Assembly (NCBI GenBank): GCA_017555465.1
Contig: JAFZGH010000076.1
Location: forward strand, 1 to 27,813
DNA from: Akkermansia sp.
Lineage (GTDB): Bacteria > Verrucomicrobiota > Verrucomicrobiia > Verrucomicrobiales > Akkermansiaceae
Direction: 5' to 3'
DNA: 27,813 bases
This document shows, in pieces, positions 1-7,244 of the stretch. The notes beneath the pieces are model-generated. The model saw only the letters and a list, made by a program, of their open reading frames with translations, had not been told where the DNA came from and made no database searches. Both the position numbers and the translations under genes were made by a program. Each line of letters starts with the position of its first letter. Position 1 is the first letter of the stretch.

Positions 1-1302
1 CACCGCGAGGATCAGATGCGCATCAATCGGGAGTTCCCTTATTTCAATCCGGCAGAAATTGATTGCGTCGTGCTCTCTCATGCCCACATCGACCACTCCG
101 GCAATCTGCCCAATCTGGTCAAGAAAGGATACAAAGGATTCATATACAGCACACATGCTACGCGCGACCTCTGCCAGATCATGCTGGCAGACTCCGCTCG
201 CATCCAGGAAAGTGACTGCAAGTTCCTCAACAAGATGAGCGCGCGAAAAGGCGGCAGCGGTCGGGTAGCCGAAATCATTTATACCGAGCAGGACGCCGAA
301 GCTTGTCTGCGCCGCTTCATCAACATCGGTTATGAAATCCCCTTCCCCATTATGCCCGGCATCACGCTTACTTTTTACGATGCAGGGCATATCCTGGGTG
401 CAGCCCAGATTGTGCTGGACATTGAAGATGAAGAAGACGGTCAGCACAAGCGACTCCTTTTCTCCGGCGATGTCGGCCGCGGCAACAACGAATTGCTGCG
501 CGACCCGGTTCCTGTGCCGGATGTAGATATCATGCTCATGGAATGCACCTACGGAGGCCGCCACCACGAAGCGCCCAGCAGGGATGATGAAACCTTCTGT
601 AAGACCATCCGCGATGCTCTCAAACGCGGCGGCAATGTTTACATTCCATCCTTTGCCGTGGAGCGCACCCAGCAGCTGCTTTACCTGCTCAACCGAGCCT
701 ACAAAGAAGGGCGCCTGCCCAATTACCAGGTCTATGTAGACAGCCCTATGGCCGTGAGCGCCACCGAGATTTTCCGCATTCACCCGGAATGCTTCAACAA
801 AGAGGTGTACGACTTCCTTTTTGCGGAGCGCGACCCCTTCCAGTTTGAACAGCTTCATATGGTGCGCAGTATTTCCGAATCACAGAGACTCAACAATCTG
901 CGCGAAAATGCCATTATCATCTCCGCCTCCGGCATGTGTGAGGCTGGCCGCATCTTGCACCACCTGAAAAACGGCATCGGACGCCCGAATAACACAGTCC
1001 TTTTCGTGGGCTATTGCGCCGCTAACACATTGGGACGGCGCATCCTTAATGGCGCACTGGAAGTCCGCATTCTGGGTGACCTCTACCCGGTGCGCGCCCG
1101 CATCGAATCGCTGGATTCCTTCTCTGGCCATGCTGACCACGATGAACTGCTTCAATACTTCCACGCCACCGGGGGCAAGAAATCGAAAGTCTACCTGGTA
1201 CACGGCGAAAAGGAATGCACTACCGCCATGCACCAGGCCTTGCAGAAGGGACACACCGGCAGTATCGAAATCGCCCGGCTCAACACCACGGTGAACTGCT
1301 GA
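1..1302 (+). CDS. Beta-CASP/MBL-fold RNA-processing hydrolase, 5' end cut off by window
   Basis: Likely a metal-dependent nuclease of the metallo-beta-lactamase/beta-CASP group (CPSF73/RNase J-like, COG1236 type), acting on RNA in the cytoplasm. The frame is open from base 1 (HRED before the first internal Met at 16), and the usual N-terminal beta strands of this family are absent, so the real start lies upstream. Visible motifs are HAHIDHSG (zinc motif 2), GHILGA, FSGDVGRG, a beta-CASP region with SPMAVSATEIF and ISASGMCEAGRILHHL, then the C-terminal RMMBL part with FSGHADH and VYLVHGE. All expected metal ligands in the visible part look intact. A second member of the same superfamily lies at 7245-8615. 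Substrate cannot be told from sequence. Fold and family call are secure; RNase versus DNase activity is inference. Confidence 0.9.
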   Translation, partial: HREDQMRINREFPYFNPAEIDCVVLSHAHIDHSGNLPNLVKKGYKGFIYSTHATRDLCQIMLADSARIQESDCKFLNKMSARKGGSGRVAEIIYTEQDAEACLRRFINIGYEIPFPIMPGITLTFYDAGHILGAAQIVLDIEDEEDGQHKRLLFSGDVGRGNNELLRDPVPVPDVDIMLMECTYGGRHHEAPSRDDETFCKTIRDALKRGGNVYIPSFAVERTQQLLYLLNRAYKEGRLPNYQVYVDSPMAVSATEIFRIHPECFNKEVYDFLFAERDPFQFEQLHMVRSISESQRLNNLRENAIIISASGMCEAGRILHHLKNGIGRPNNTVLFVGYCAANTLGRRILNGALEVRILGDLYPVRARIESLDSFSGHADHDELLQYFHATGGKKSKVYLVHGEKECTTAMHQALQKGHTGSIEIARLNTTVNC

Positions 1303-1320
1303 TTACGCCGCGCTTTTTGC

Positions 1321-1349
1321 TTGCCTCGCAGGGGCGCGCGTGATAGACT
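1321..1349 (+). promoter_or_regulatory. Putative sigma70-type promoter of purE
   Basis: TTGCCT at 1321-1326, a 17-bp spacer and TAGACT at 1344-1349. Only 10 bp separate the -10 box from the purE ATG at 1360, so the predicted leader is about 4 nt. Same architecture as the khpA, panC and OYE promoters in this window. Prediction only. Confidence 0.5.
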
Positions 1350-1359
1350 ATGCGGTAGC

Positions 1360-1767
1360 ATGAAAGTTATCACGATTTACGGCAGTAAGAGCGACCTTCC
1401 GTTCATGGAACCGGCTCGCGTGTATTTCCAGGAGAACAACGTGGAACACGAGGAAGTCATCTACTCTGCCCACCGCGACCTGCCCGCCCTCATCGATTAC
1501 CTCAAAGACCTTGAAGCCAGCAAGACCAAGGCGGTTCTGCTCTGCGTGGCAGGTCTTTCTGCCGCCCTTCCGGGCGTCGTGGTCATGAACACCGAACTGC
1601 CCGTCATTGGCGTTCCCGTTCCCTGCGGTCCGCTGAATGGCGTGGATGCACTGCTGGCCATTTCCCAACTTCCCGGTGGCGTCCCCGCCACCACCGTTGG
1701 TCTGCACAAGAAGACCCCGGTCAATGCCGCCATGGCAGCTCACCGTATCATCAAACTGGCAGAATAA
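1360..1767 (+). CDS. purE: PurE-type AIR carboxylase / N5-CAIR mutase, divergent
   Basis: Purine biosynthesis enzyme that makes 4-carboxy-5-aminoimidazole ribonucleotide, either from N5-CAIR (class I) or directly from AIR and CO2 (class II). About 135 aa, the size of a stand-alone PurE. The N-terminal GSKSD phosphate loop and SAHR (catalytic His) are present, as are PVIGVP, GVDALL and QLPGGVPATTV. The segment corresponding to E. coli GAGGAAHLPG reads VAGLSAALPG, so the class I His75 position is Ala. From memory this segment looks more like the class II (Treponema denticola type) AGRSNALSG. The ATG at 1360 begins directly with the first beta strand (MKVITIYGSKSD); a TTG at 1321 would add unrelated residues. 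The next gene, pyrB, starts 30 bp downstream, so purine and pyrimidine genes are adjacent. No purK is visible here. Confidence 0.88.
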   Translation: MKVITIYGSKSDLPFMEPARVYFQENNVEHEEVIYSAHRDLPALIDYLKDLEASKTKAVLLCVAGLSAALPGVVVMNTELPVIGVPVPCGPLNGVDALLAISQLPGGVPATTVGLHKKTPVNAAMAAHRIIKLAE

Positions 1768-1797
1768 CCCCACGGAGCCATTGCTCCCCTGTTCCCG

Positions 1798-2724
1798 ATG
1801 AGTACCCCCAAAGACCTCTTAACCATCGATGCCCTCAGCGATGCCGATATCCACGGCATTCTGAAAGGCGCGGCGGAAATGAAGCAGGTGTTCTGCAGCG
1901 GTAAAACCCACCCTGCACTTGCTGGCAAATCTGTGCTCACGCTCTTCTACGAGCCCAGCACCCGCACCCGCTCCTCCTTTGAACTGGCAGCCCGCCGACT
2001 GCAGGCCGATGTCACAACTTTCACCGTGGCCACGTCCTCCGTAGTCAAAGGCGAAAGCGTGCACGACACCATTGACACGCTCATGAGCATGCACATGGAC
2101 TACATCATCGTGCGCCACAAGAACAGCGGTATCCCCGCCGTTATCGGTCGCCACGCCAAGGCCTCGGTCATCAACGCAGGTGACGGCGCGCATGCCCACC
2201 CCAGCCAGGCATTCCTTGATGCCTTCACCCTGCAGGAAAAATACGGAGACCTCACCGGTAAGCGGGTGGTCATCATCGGCGATATCCTGCACAGCCGTGT
2301 AGCCCGCTCCACCAGCACAATTCTGAAGCGATTGGGCGCCGCCGTGGCCTACATGGGGCCCGGCCCATTGGTGCCGATGGAAAAGCACACAGGAATTCCA
2401 CGCTTCACAAACTGGGATGCTGTTTTTGAATGGAAGCCCGATGTCATCTACCTGCTGCGCGTGCAAAACGAGCGCATGGACACGCCCTACTTCCCCTCGG
2501 CGGATTACCACCAGGCCTTCGGCGTGACAGAGGAGCGTCTCAAGCGCATCGACGCACTGAACCTGAGCATCATGCACCCCGGCCCGGTGAACCGCGGCGT
2601 AGAACTCTGCGACAACGCCATGGTCTACCGCAACAGCCTCATCTGCGACCAGGTGGAAAACGGCGTCGCTGCCCGTATGAGCATTCTTTCCTACCTCACA
2701 CCCCGTACCCGGAACAATGACTAG
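1798..2724 (+). CDS. pyrB: Aspartate carbamoyltransferase, catalytic chain
   Basis: Catalyses carbamoyl phosphate plus aspartate to carbamoyl aspartate, the first committed step of pyrimidine synthesis, in the cytoplasm. At 308 aa it has normal length. The carbamoyl-phosphate signature STRTRSSF is at residues 54-61 within FYEPSTRTRSSFE; the 80s loop SSVVKGESVHDT supplies the Ser/Lys reaching into the neighbouring active site; HPSQAFLDAFTL and MHPGPVNRGVEL are the aspartate-domain signatures. All catalytic residues I can check are intact. The stop overlaps the start of the dihydroorotase-like gene by 8 bp, suggesting translational coupling. No pyrI-like regulatory gene is adjacent. A pyrB overlapped by a degenerate pyrC-like gene recalls the pyrB-pyrC' arrangement of Pseudomonas, where the PyrC' protein is structural. 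Confidence 0.95.
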   Translation: MSTPKDLLTIDALSDADIHGILKGAAEMKQVFCSGKTHPALAGKSVLTLFYEPSTRTRSSFELAARRLQADVTTFTVATSSVVKGESVHDTIDTLMSMHMDYIIVRHKNSGIPAVIGRHAKASVINAGDGAHAHPSQAFLDAFTLQEKYGDLTGKRVVIIGDILHSRVARSTSTILKRLGAAVAYMGPGPLVPMEKHTGIPRFTNWDAVFEWKPDVIYLLRVQNERMDTPYFPSADYHQAFGVTEERLKRIDALNLSIMHPGPVNRGVELCDNAMVYRNSLICDQVENGVAARMSILSYLTPRTRNND

Positions 2725-4006
2725 TACCTATATCAAGAACGCCACCTGGGCCCCCACGGGAGAACGCTTCGATATCCGCCTTGCCCCCGGTCACACCCAG
2801 GTTGTGCCGGAGCTCGGAGGCCTCACCATCAGCGATGCCGAAGTACGCCCCGCCGGGCAGCTGAACATTCCCGAACGCGCCCGCGTCATTGATGCGGAAG
2901 GTAAGCTGATTCTCCCCGCGCTGTTCGATATGCACGCCAAGGTAGAAATCGAAGGCCGCAGCAAGCGTGAATCCGTCACCCGCACCGGACAGGCTGCCGT
3001 ACAGGGTGGCGTGTGGGGAATGCTGGTGCAGCCCACCCCCGGTTTCATGTTCGACAACAGCTCCTCCCTCGACAGCTTCCGCGAAGCCGTGGGGCAGCGT
3101 TCTGCTGCAGAAATGATGCCGGCCGGGTGCATCTCCCAGGGCATGAAAGGTGACCAACAGGCTCCCTACAATACATTGGCGGCCCGCGGCATCCGCATCC
3201 TCAGCGATGGCGGCGAACGTCCGGGTAACCTGCTTATGCTGCACCGCGCTATGAAATACGTGGCCGAGCTTGATATGATTCTTGCCATCCGCGGTGATGT
3301 GCCCAGCATCACAGCCGGCACCTGCATCCACCCCGGCACCACCTCCTACGAGCTTGGTCTGCACGGCACCCCGGCCTGTGCTGAAGAAATCGGCATCGAA
3401 ATCATCGTGCGTCTGGCCCAGGATGCGGGGTGTCGTCTGCATGTGCAGACTGTCAGCACCGCTGAAGGCGTGGAAATCATCCGCCGTGCCAAGGCTGCAG
3501 GCGCACAGGTGACCGCTGAAGTTGCCTTGCACCACCTGCTTTACACTCACGAAGATGTGGGTGAATACGACACTAACCTCAAGACAGTGCCGCCGCTGCG
3601 CGACAAGTCTGATACCGAAGCCCTGCTGGCCGGCATCAAGGATGGTACGATTGATTGCATCGTATCCGACCACACCCCCTGCACACCCTTTGCAAAGATG
3701 CAGGATTTCCCCACAGCTCCGCAAGGCATGTGCATGCTGGATCACTATCTGCCCACCCTTTACACCCAGCTGGTGAAGCCTGGTAAACTGACCTGGACCG
3801 AACTGGTGCGGGCCTGCTGCATCACCCCCTGCTCCATTGCCTGTCCGGATGTCACAGAACCGACAGAACCCGAAGGCATCCCCCTGCTCCTGTTCGATCC
3901 CGCCACCGAGTATATCGTAACGGAGGAAAATCTGCCCTGCGGCACAACCAACACACCGCTGCTGGGTAAATCCCTCTGCGGCAGCGTCACTTTACCACTC
4001 CAATAA
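2717..4006 (+). CDS. pyrC': Dihydroorotase-like protein, probably non-catalytic PyrC'
   Basis: Amidohydrolase-fold protein of the type I dihydroorotase family, 429 aa, full length. Fold signatures are easy to follow: ILPALFDMH, GQAAVQGGVWGML, VTAEVALHHLLYT, LKTVPPLRDKSD, DCIVSDHTP, and APQGMCMLDHYLPTL. Several metal and substrate positions have changed. The DxHxH motif reads D71-M-H73-A-K75, so the second His is Lys. The region that should read HAED is AIRGD. HxxHVST reads HVQTVST, losing the second His. The MPNT substrate loop is QPTP. The Asp/His of SDHTP remain. This pattern and the 8-bp overlap with pyrB fit a structural partner of aspartate carbamoyltransferase rather than an active dihydroorotase. 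If so, a true PyrC should be encoded elsewhere. Assignment to the family is firm; loss of activity is inferred. Confidence 0.88.
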   Translation: MTSTYIKNATWAPTGERFDIRLAPGHTQVVPELGGLTISDAEVRPAGQLNIPERARVIDAEGKLILPALFDMHAKVEIEGRSKRESVTRTGQAAVQGGVWGMLVQPTPGFMFDNSSSLDSFREAVGQRSAAEMMPAGCISQGMKGDQQAPYNTLAARGIRILSDGGERPGNLLMLHRAMKYVAELDMILAIRGDVPSITAGTCIHPGTTSYELGLHGTPACAEEIGIEIIVRLAQDAGCRLHVQTVSTAEGVEIIRRAKAAGAQVTAEVALHHLLYTHEDVGEYDTNLKTVPPLRDKSDTEALLAGIKDGTIDCIVSDHTPCTPFAKMQDFPTAPQGMCMLDHYLPTLYTQLVKPGKLTWTELVRACCITPCSIACPDVTEPTEPEGIPLLLFDPATEYIVTEENLPCGTTNTPLLGKSLCGSVTLPLQ

Positions 4007-4009
4007 GCC

Positions 4010-4951
4010 ATGATTATCTATATCGTCAGCGATGGTAAAAAAGGCCACCTCTCCCAGACCCGGGGACTGGCGCAAGCGCTCATTGAACAAGCCTGTGAGC
4101 GCGCGCCCGAACGGGAACACGCCTGCTATGAAGTGGATATCACCGGGCTCAGCTGGCTCAAAAAGCTCTTTTACAAAGGAAAGGAACTGTCTTACCCCCG
4201 CCCGGACCTGATTCTCTGCGCCGGGCACAGCACCCACCTGGCAGCCCTGAGCCTGGCCCGCCACCTGCGCAGCCTGTGCATGGTATGTATGCGTCCCAGT
4301 CTGCCCTGCAGCATGTTTGACCTGTGCATCACCCCGCGCCACGACTTGCCTGATGGCTTCACCGCCAACGGCCGTATTTTCCCGACAAACGGTGCCATCA
4401 ATGCTATCCGTCCCACACCGGATGAACCCAAGACGCAGACGCTCATCCTCATCGGCGGGCCGAGCAAGAGCTACAACTGGGATGCGGAACTGGTACTCAA
4501 CCAGCTTTCCTCCATTGCCCGGCTGACCACTACCCCCATTGTTCTCACTACCTCCCGCCGGACTCCGGCAGACTTTGTGGGCGATGTAACCGCAGCCTGC
4601 CCGAACATCCGCGTTATCCCCGTGGAGGAAACAGGCCCGAACTGGGTGCAGGAAAACCTGTCCAGAGCCAAGGAAGTATGGGTCACCCAGGACAGCGTCA
4701 GCATGGTATACGAATCCCTTTCCAGCGGAGCTCCCGTCGGCATCATCGAAATGCCGGCCAAGGAAGGCCCTCACAAGCCTGATGCTTCGCGTATTGCGCG
4801 TGGCCTCAACATGCTGATTTCAGATGGCAGCGTCTGCCGCTTCACAGAATGGGCCAAAACCCACACCATCCCGCAAACCGGTAAAGTGCTTAATGAAGCC
4901 CGGCGCACCGCCACCTACATTCTGGAAAACTTCCCGAAACTCCTGCCATGA
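4010..4951 (+). CDS. ELM1/GtrOC1-family (DUF1022) protein, glycosyltransferase-like
   Basis: A 313-aa protein matching the mitochondrial-fission ELM1-like family (DUF1022), whose bacterial members often sit with lipopolysaccharide or cell-envelope sugar genes. Visible landmarks are the N-terminal SDGKKGHLSQTRGLAQAL, PDLILCAGHSTH, the central ILIGGPSKSYNWD, VLTTSRRTP, and the C-terminal VTQDSVSMVYESLSSGAPVG, which resembles the nucleotide-sugar binding end of GT-B enzymes. No signal peptide or membrane segment is seen. It starts 3 bp after the dihydroorotase-like gene and its stop overlaps the next glycosyltransferase start by ATGA, which ties it to the two GT4 genes downstream. Substrate is unknown; a role in building a surface glycan or lipid-linked sugar is inferred from context. 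Confidence 0.8.
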   Translation: MIIYIVSDGKKGHLSQTRGLAQALIEQACERAPEREHACYEVDITGLSWLKKLFYKGKELSYPRPDLILCAGHSTHLAALSLARHLRSLCMVCMRPSLPCSMFDLCITPRHDLPDGFTANGRIFPTNGAINAIRPTPDEPKTQTLILIGGPSKSYNWDAELVLNQLSSIARLTTTPIVLTTSRRTPADFVGDVTAACPNIRVIPVEETGPNWVQENLSRAKEVWVTQDSVSMVYESLSSGAPVGIIEMPAKEGPHKPDASRIARGLNMLISDGSVCRFTEWAKTHTIPQTGKVLNEARRTATYILENFPKLLP

Positions 4952-6057
4952 AAGTAATGCACCTGCTGCCCTCCCTCAGCTCTGGGGGCGTTGAACAAGT
5001 TGTCCTGGAACTCTGCGAAGGCTTATGCACCGCAGGGGTGGAGAATGTCGTTGTTTCAGCTGGCGGCAGCATGGTGCCAGCCATTGAAGCAACCGGAGCG
5101 CGCCACATCACCCGCCCCATTGGCAGGAAAAGCATCTTCACCCTGCTGCAGGTAGGCCGCACAGCAAGGCTCATCCGAGAGGAAAAGCCCGACATACTGC
5201 ACCTGCACTCCCGCGTTCCTGCCTGGGTCGGGCAGTTGGCCTGCCGTCGTATTCCGGTGGACGAGCGCCCCGCAATCGTGTCGACCTTCCATGGTTTTCA
5301 CTCTGTGAACGGCTACTCTGCCATCATGGCCAAGGGAGACCGTGTTATTGCCGTTTCCCGCTGCATGCGAGAGCACATTCTGGAAAACTACCGCAAATGC
5401 CCGGCAGATGACATCGTGGTCATTCCGAATTCAATTGATGCCAGCCGTTTCAACCCGGAGTACAAGCCTTCCACTGACTGGTTTGACAAATGGTATAGCG
5501 ATTATCCTGAACTGAAGGATAAATACACGCTGTGCCTGCCCGGCCGCATCACGCGCCTGAAGGGAGCTCCCCACCTTGGGCCCATCCTGCGGCATCTGCG
5601 CAGCAGGGGAATTCCGGCGCATGCCGTCATTGTGGGCGAAACAAAGAAAGGTAAAGAAGCCTACCGCGATGAAGTACAGGCCGGTTTTGCAGAAGAAGGC
5701 GTGGCCGATTGTGTGACCTGGACCGGACATCGCCGCGACCTGGCAGATGTCCTCTGCGCCTGCGATGTCACCCTCTCCCTCACACTTCAGCCTGAATCTT
5801 TCGGCAAGACCACTCTGGAGGCGCTGTCTCTTGGCCGTCCCGTGGCAGGATATGAACACGGCGGCGTCGGCGAGCAGCTGGAACAATTCCTGCCTGAAGG
5901 TATGATACCCGCCGGTGACACAGCAGCCATGGCCGGATTACTGGAAAAGTGGTATGCTCAACGGCCCGTTCCCAAAACTCCTGTTCCGGCACCCTACCGC
6001 CGTGAGGATATGATTCAAGCACATATTGACCTGTATCAGAGTCTTTGCCGTCCCTGA
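4948..6057 (+). CDS. Glycosyltransferase family 4, intact active site
   Basis: GT-B fold retaining glycosyltransferase, 369 aa, cytoplasmic or peripheral at the inner membrane. The N-terminal acceptor domain begins MKVMHLLPSLSSGGVEQVV with the glycine-rich loop; VIAVSRCMRE and IPNSID mark the domain junction. In the C-terminal donor domain, PGRITRLKG supplies the phosphate-binding Arg200 and Lys205, and PESFGKTTLEAL is the EX7E motif (E283, E291). All expected donor-site residues are present, so an active enzyme is likely. The start overlaps the ELM1-family stop as ATGA. The following gene is a clear paralogue, with shared features such as EALSLG[RK]PVAGY and a common insert before the donor domain (YKPSTDW versus YTPADAW). 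Sugar and acceptor cannot be deduced. Confidence 0.9.
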   Translation: MKVMHLLPSLSSGGVEQVVLELCEGLCTAGVENVVVSAGGSMVPAIEATGARHITRPIGRKSIFTLLQVGRTARLIREEKPDILHLHSRVPAWVGQLACRRIPVDERPAIVSTFHGFHSVNGYSAIMAKGDRVIAVSRCMREHILENYRKCPADDIVVIPNSIDASRFNPEYKPSTDWFDKWYSDYPELKDKYTLCLPGRITRLKGAPHLGPILRHLRSRGIPAHAVIVGETKKGKEAYRDEVQAGFAEEGVADCVTWTGHRRDLADVLCACDVTLSLTLQPESFGKTTLEALSLGRPVAGYEHGGVGEQLEQFLPEGMIPAGDTAAMAGLLEKWYAQRPVPKTPVPAPYRREDMIQAHIDLYQSLCRP

Positions 6058-6068
6058 ACAACTCTCCC

Positions 6069-7196
6069 ATGAATGTGCTCCACATCAGCCCCTGGCTGAG
6101 TCCCGGCGGCATCAAACAACTTGCAGCAGATCTGGCAACAGGTTTACAGCAAGCAGGGTTCAGGAACACTGTCATTTCCCCGCCTAATGAACTAGTGGGG
6201 CGTCTGGCCGCTTCCTCTGTGCAACATCACAGCATGCGGAGCATCAACATATTCAGCTATCGGAGTGTATTGAATCGCATCTCGCGTATCGTGCGCAGCA
6301 GCAAGGCAGACATCGTGCTGACGTATACAACTCAAGCCACCTGCCTGGCATGGCTTGCATGCAAAAATATGCCGGAAGAAAACCGGCCAAGGCTCATTGC
6401 CATTCATGCGACATACCCTCGTTACCGGGGCTGGAAGCTCAGTCTGGAGTGTGCTGATGCGCTGATTGCTACCTCCCGGCACCTCAGAGATGAATTGATA
6501 CGGCGCGCCAAGCTGGATGCAGAACGCCACATCTGGGTTGTGCCCTATGGCGCAAATGAAGATTTGTGCTATCCTGGCTACACGCCTGCAGATGCATGGA
6601 TCGAACAGTGGAACAGGAGCCACCCTGCCAGTGACAGCACCCTGAAAGTCTGCCTGGCCGGGGCCATTACTCCATTACATGGGTATGAGGATTTGCCTGC
6701 CATTCTGGCGCGTCTTTCCCATGCCGCTGTAAAAGCGCACTTCTATATTGCTGGAGATACAGCACGCGCACGGCATTCATACTACACCTCGCTCCAGAAA
6801 AGGCTCAAACAGGGCGGCATGGATTCCATGGTCACATGGCTCGGCCTTCGGACCGATTTACGTGATGTCATCAGCGTATGTGATGTTGTGATTTCTCTGA
6901 CCCGCCAGCCTTCCTGCCACGACCGCGCAGTGCTGGAAGCTTTATCGCTGGGCAAGCCGGTGGCGGGCTATGGCCACGGCATCGTGGGAGAATTACTGGA
7001 TGCCTACCTTCCTGAAGGAAGAGTAGCACCGGGAGATGCCGCCGGCATAGCCGACCGATTGGAACAGTGGCATGCCTATCGTCCGGTACTGGAAGGAACC
7101 CTGATCAAGCCTTTCCGTCTGGCTGATACAATACAGGGCGTAGCAGAACTCTGCACAGCCATCGGCCAAGGCGGCAACGCGCAGTGTAATCATTGA
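6069..7196 (+). CDS. Degenerate GT4 glycosyltransferase paralogue
   Basis: Paralogue of the preceding glycosyltransferase, 375 aa, same GT-B layout: MNVLHISPWLSPGGIKQLA at the start, ALIATSRHLRDEL in the middle, and LEALSLGKPVAGYGHG near the end. Key donor-site residues differ: the phosphate-binding Arg/Lys pair is Ala199 and His204 (GAITPLHG instead of GRITRLKG), and the first Glu of EX7E is Ser282, with only E290 kept. The frame is open and of full length, so this is not a decayed pseudogene but perhaps a non-catalytic partner or an enzyme with altered chemistry. I prefer the ATG at 6069, 11 bp after the previous stop; a TTG at 6045 would overlap that gene and add eight residues before the first beta strand. 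The stop TGA overlaps the -35 box of the next promoter. Confidence 0.85.
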   Translation: MNVLHISPWLSPGGIKQLAADLATGLQQAGFRNTVISPPNELVGRLAASSVQHHSMRSINIFSYRSVLNRISRIVRSSKADIVLTYTTQATCLAWLACKNMPEENRPRLIAIHATYPRYRGWKLSLECADALIATSRHLRDELIRRAKLDAERHIWVVPYGANEDLCYPGYTPADAWIEQWNRSHPASDSTLKVCLAGAITPLHGYEDLPAILARLSHAAVKAHFYIAGDTARARHSYYTSLQKRLKQGGMDSMVTWLGLRTDLRDVISVCDVVISLTRQPSCHDRAVLEALSLGKPVAGYGHGIVGELLDAYLPEGRVAPGDAAGIADRLEQWHAYRPVLEGTLIKPFRLADTIQGVAELCTAIGQGGNAQCNH

Positions 7197-7221
7197 CAAG
7201 AACAACAAAATAGTGTACCCT
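7193..7221 (+). promoter_or_regulatory. Putative promoter of second beta-CASP gene
   Basis: TTGACA at 7193-7198, 17-bp spacer, TACCCT at 7216-7221, 23 bp before the ATG at 7245. The -35 box overlaps the stop codon of the upstream glycosyltransferase. It suggests that the downstream gene can be transcribed independently. Confidence 0.5.
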
Positions 7222-7244
7222 CTGGCCCGAACTGAATATATCAG

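Noticed and set aside
2696..3745. 349-aa open frame on the minus strand
   Set aside because: It is antisense to the dihydroorotase-like gene, with low-complexity Gly/His/Ala composition typical of a shadow frame.
6045..6068. TTG start for the second GT4 gene
   Set aside because: It would overlap the upstream gene and add eight residues before the normal first strand.
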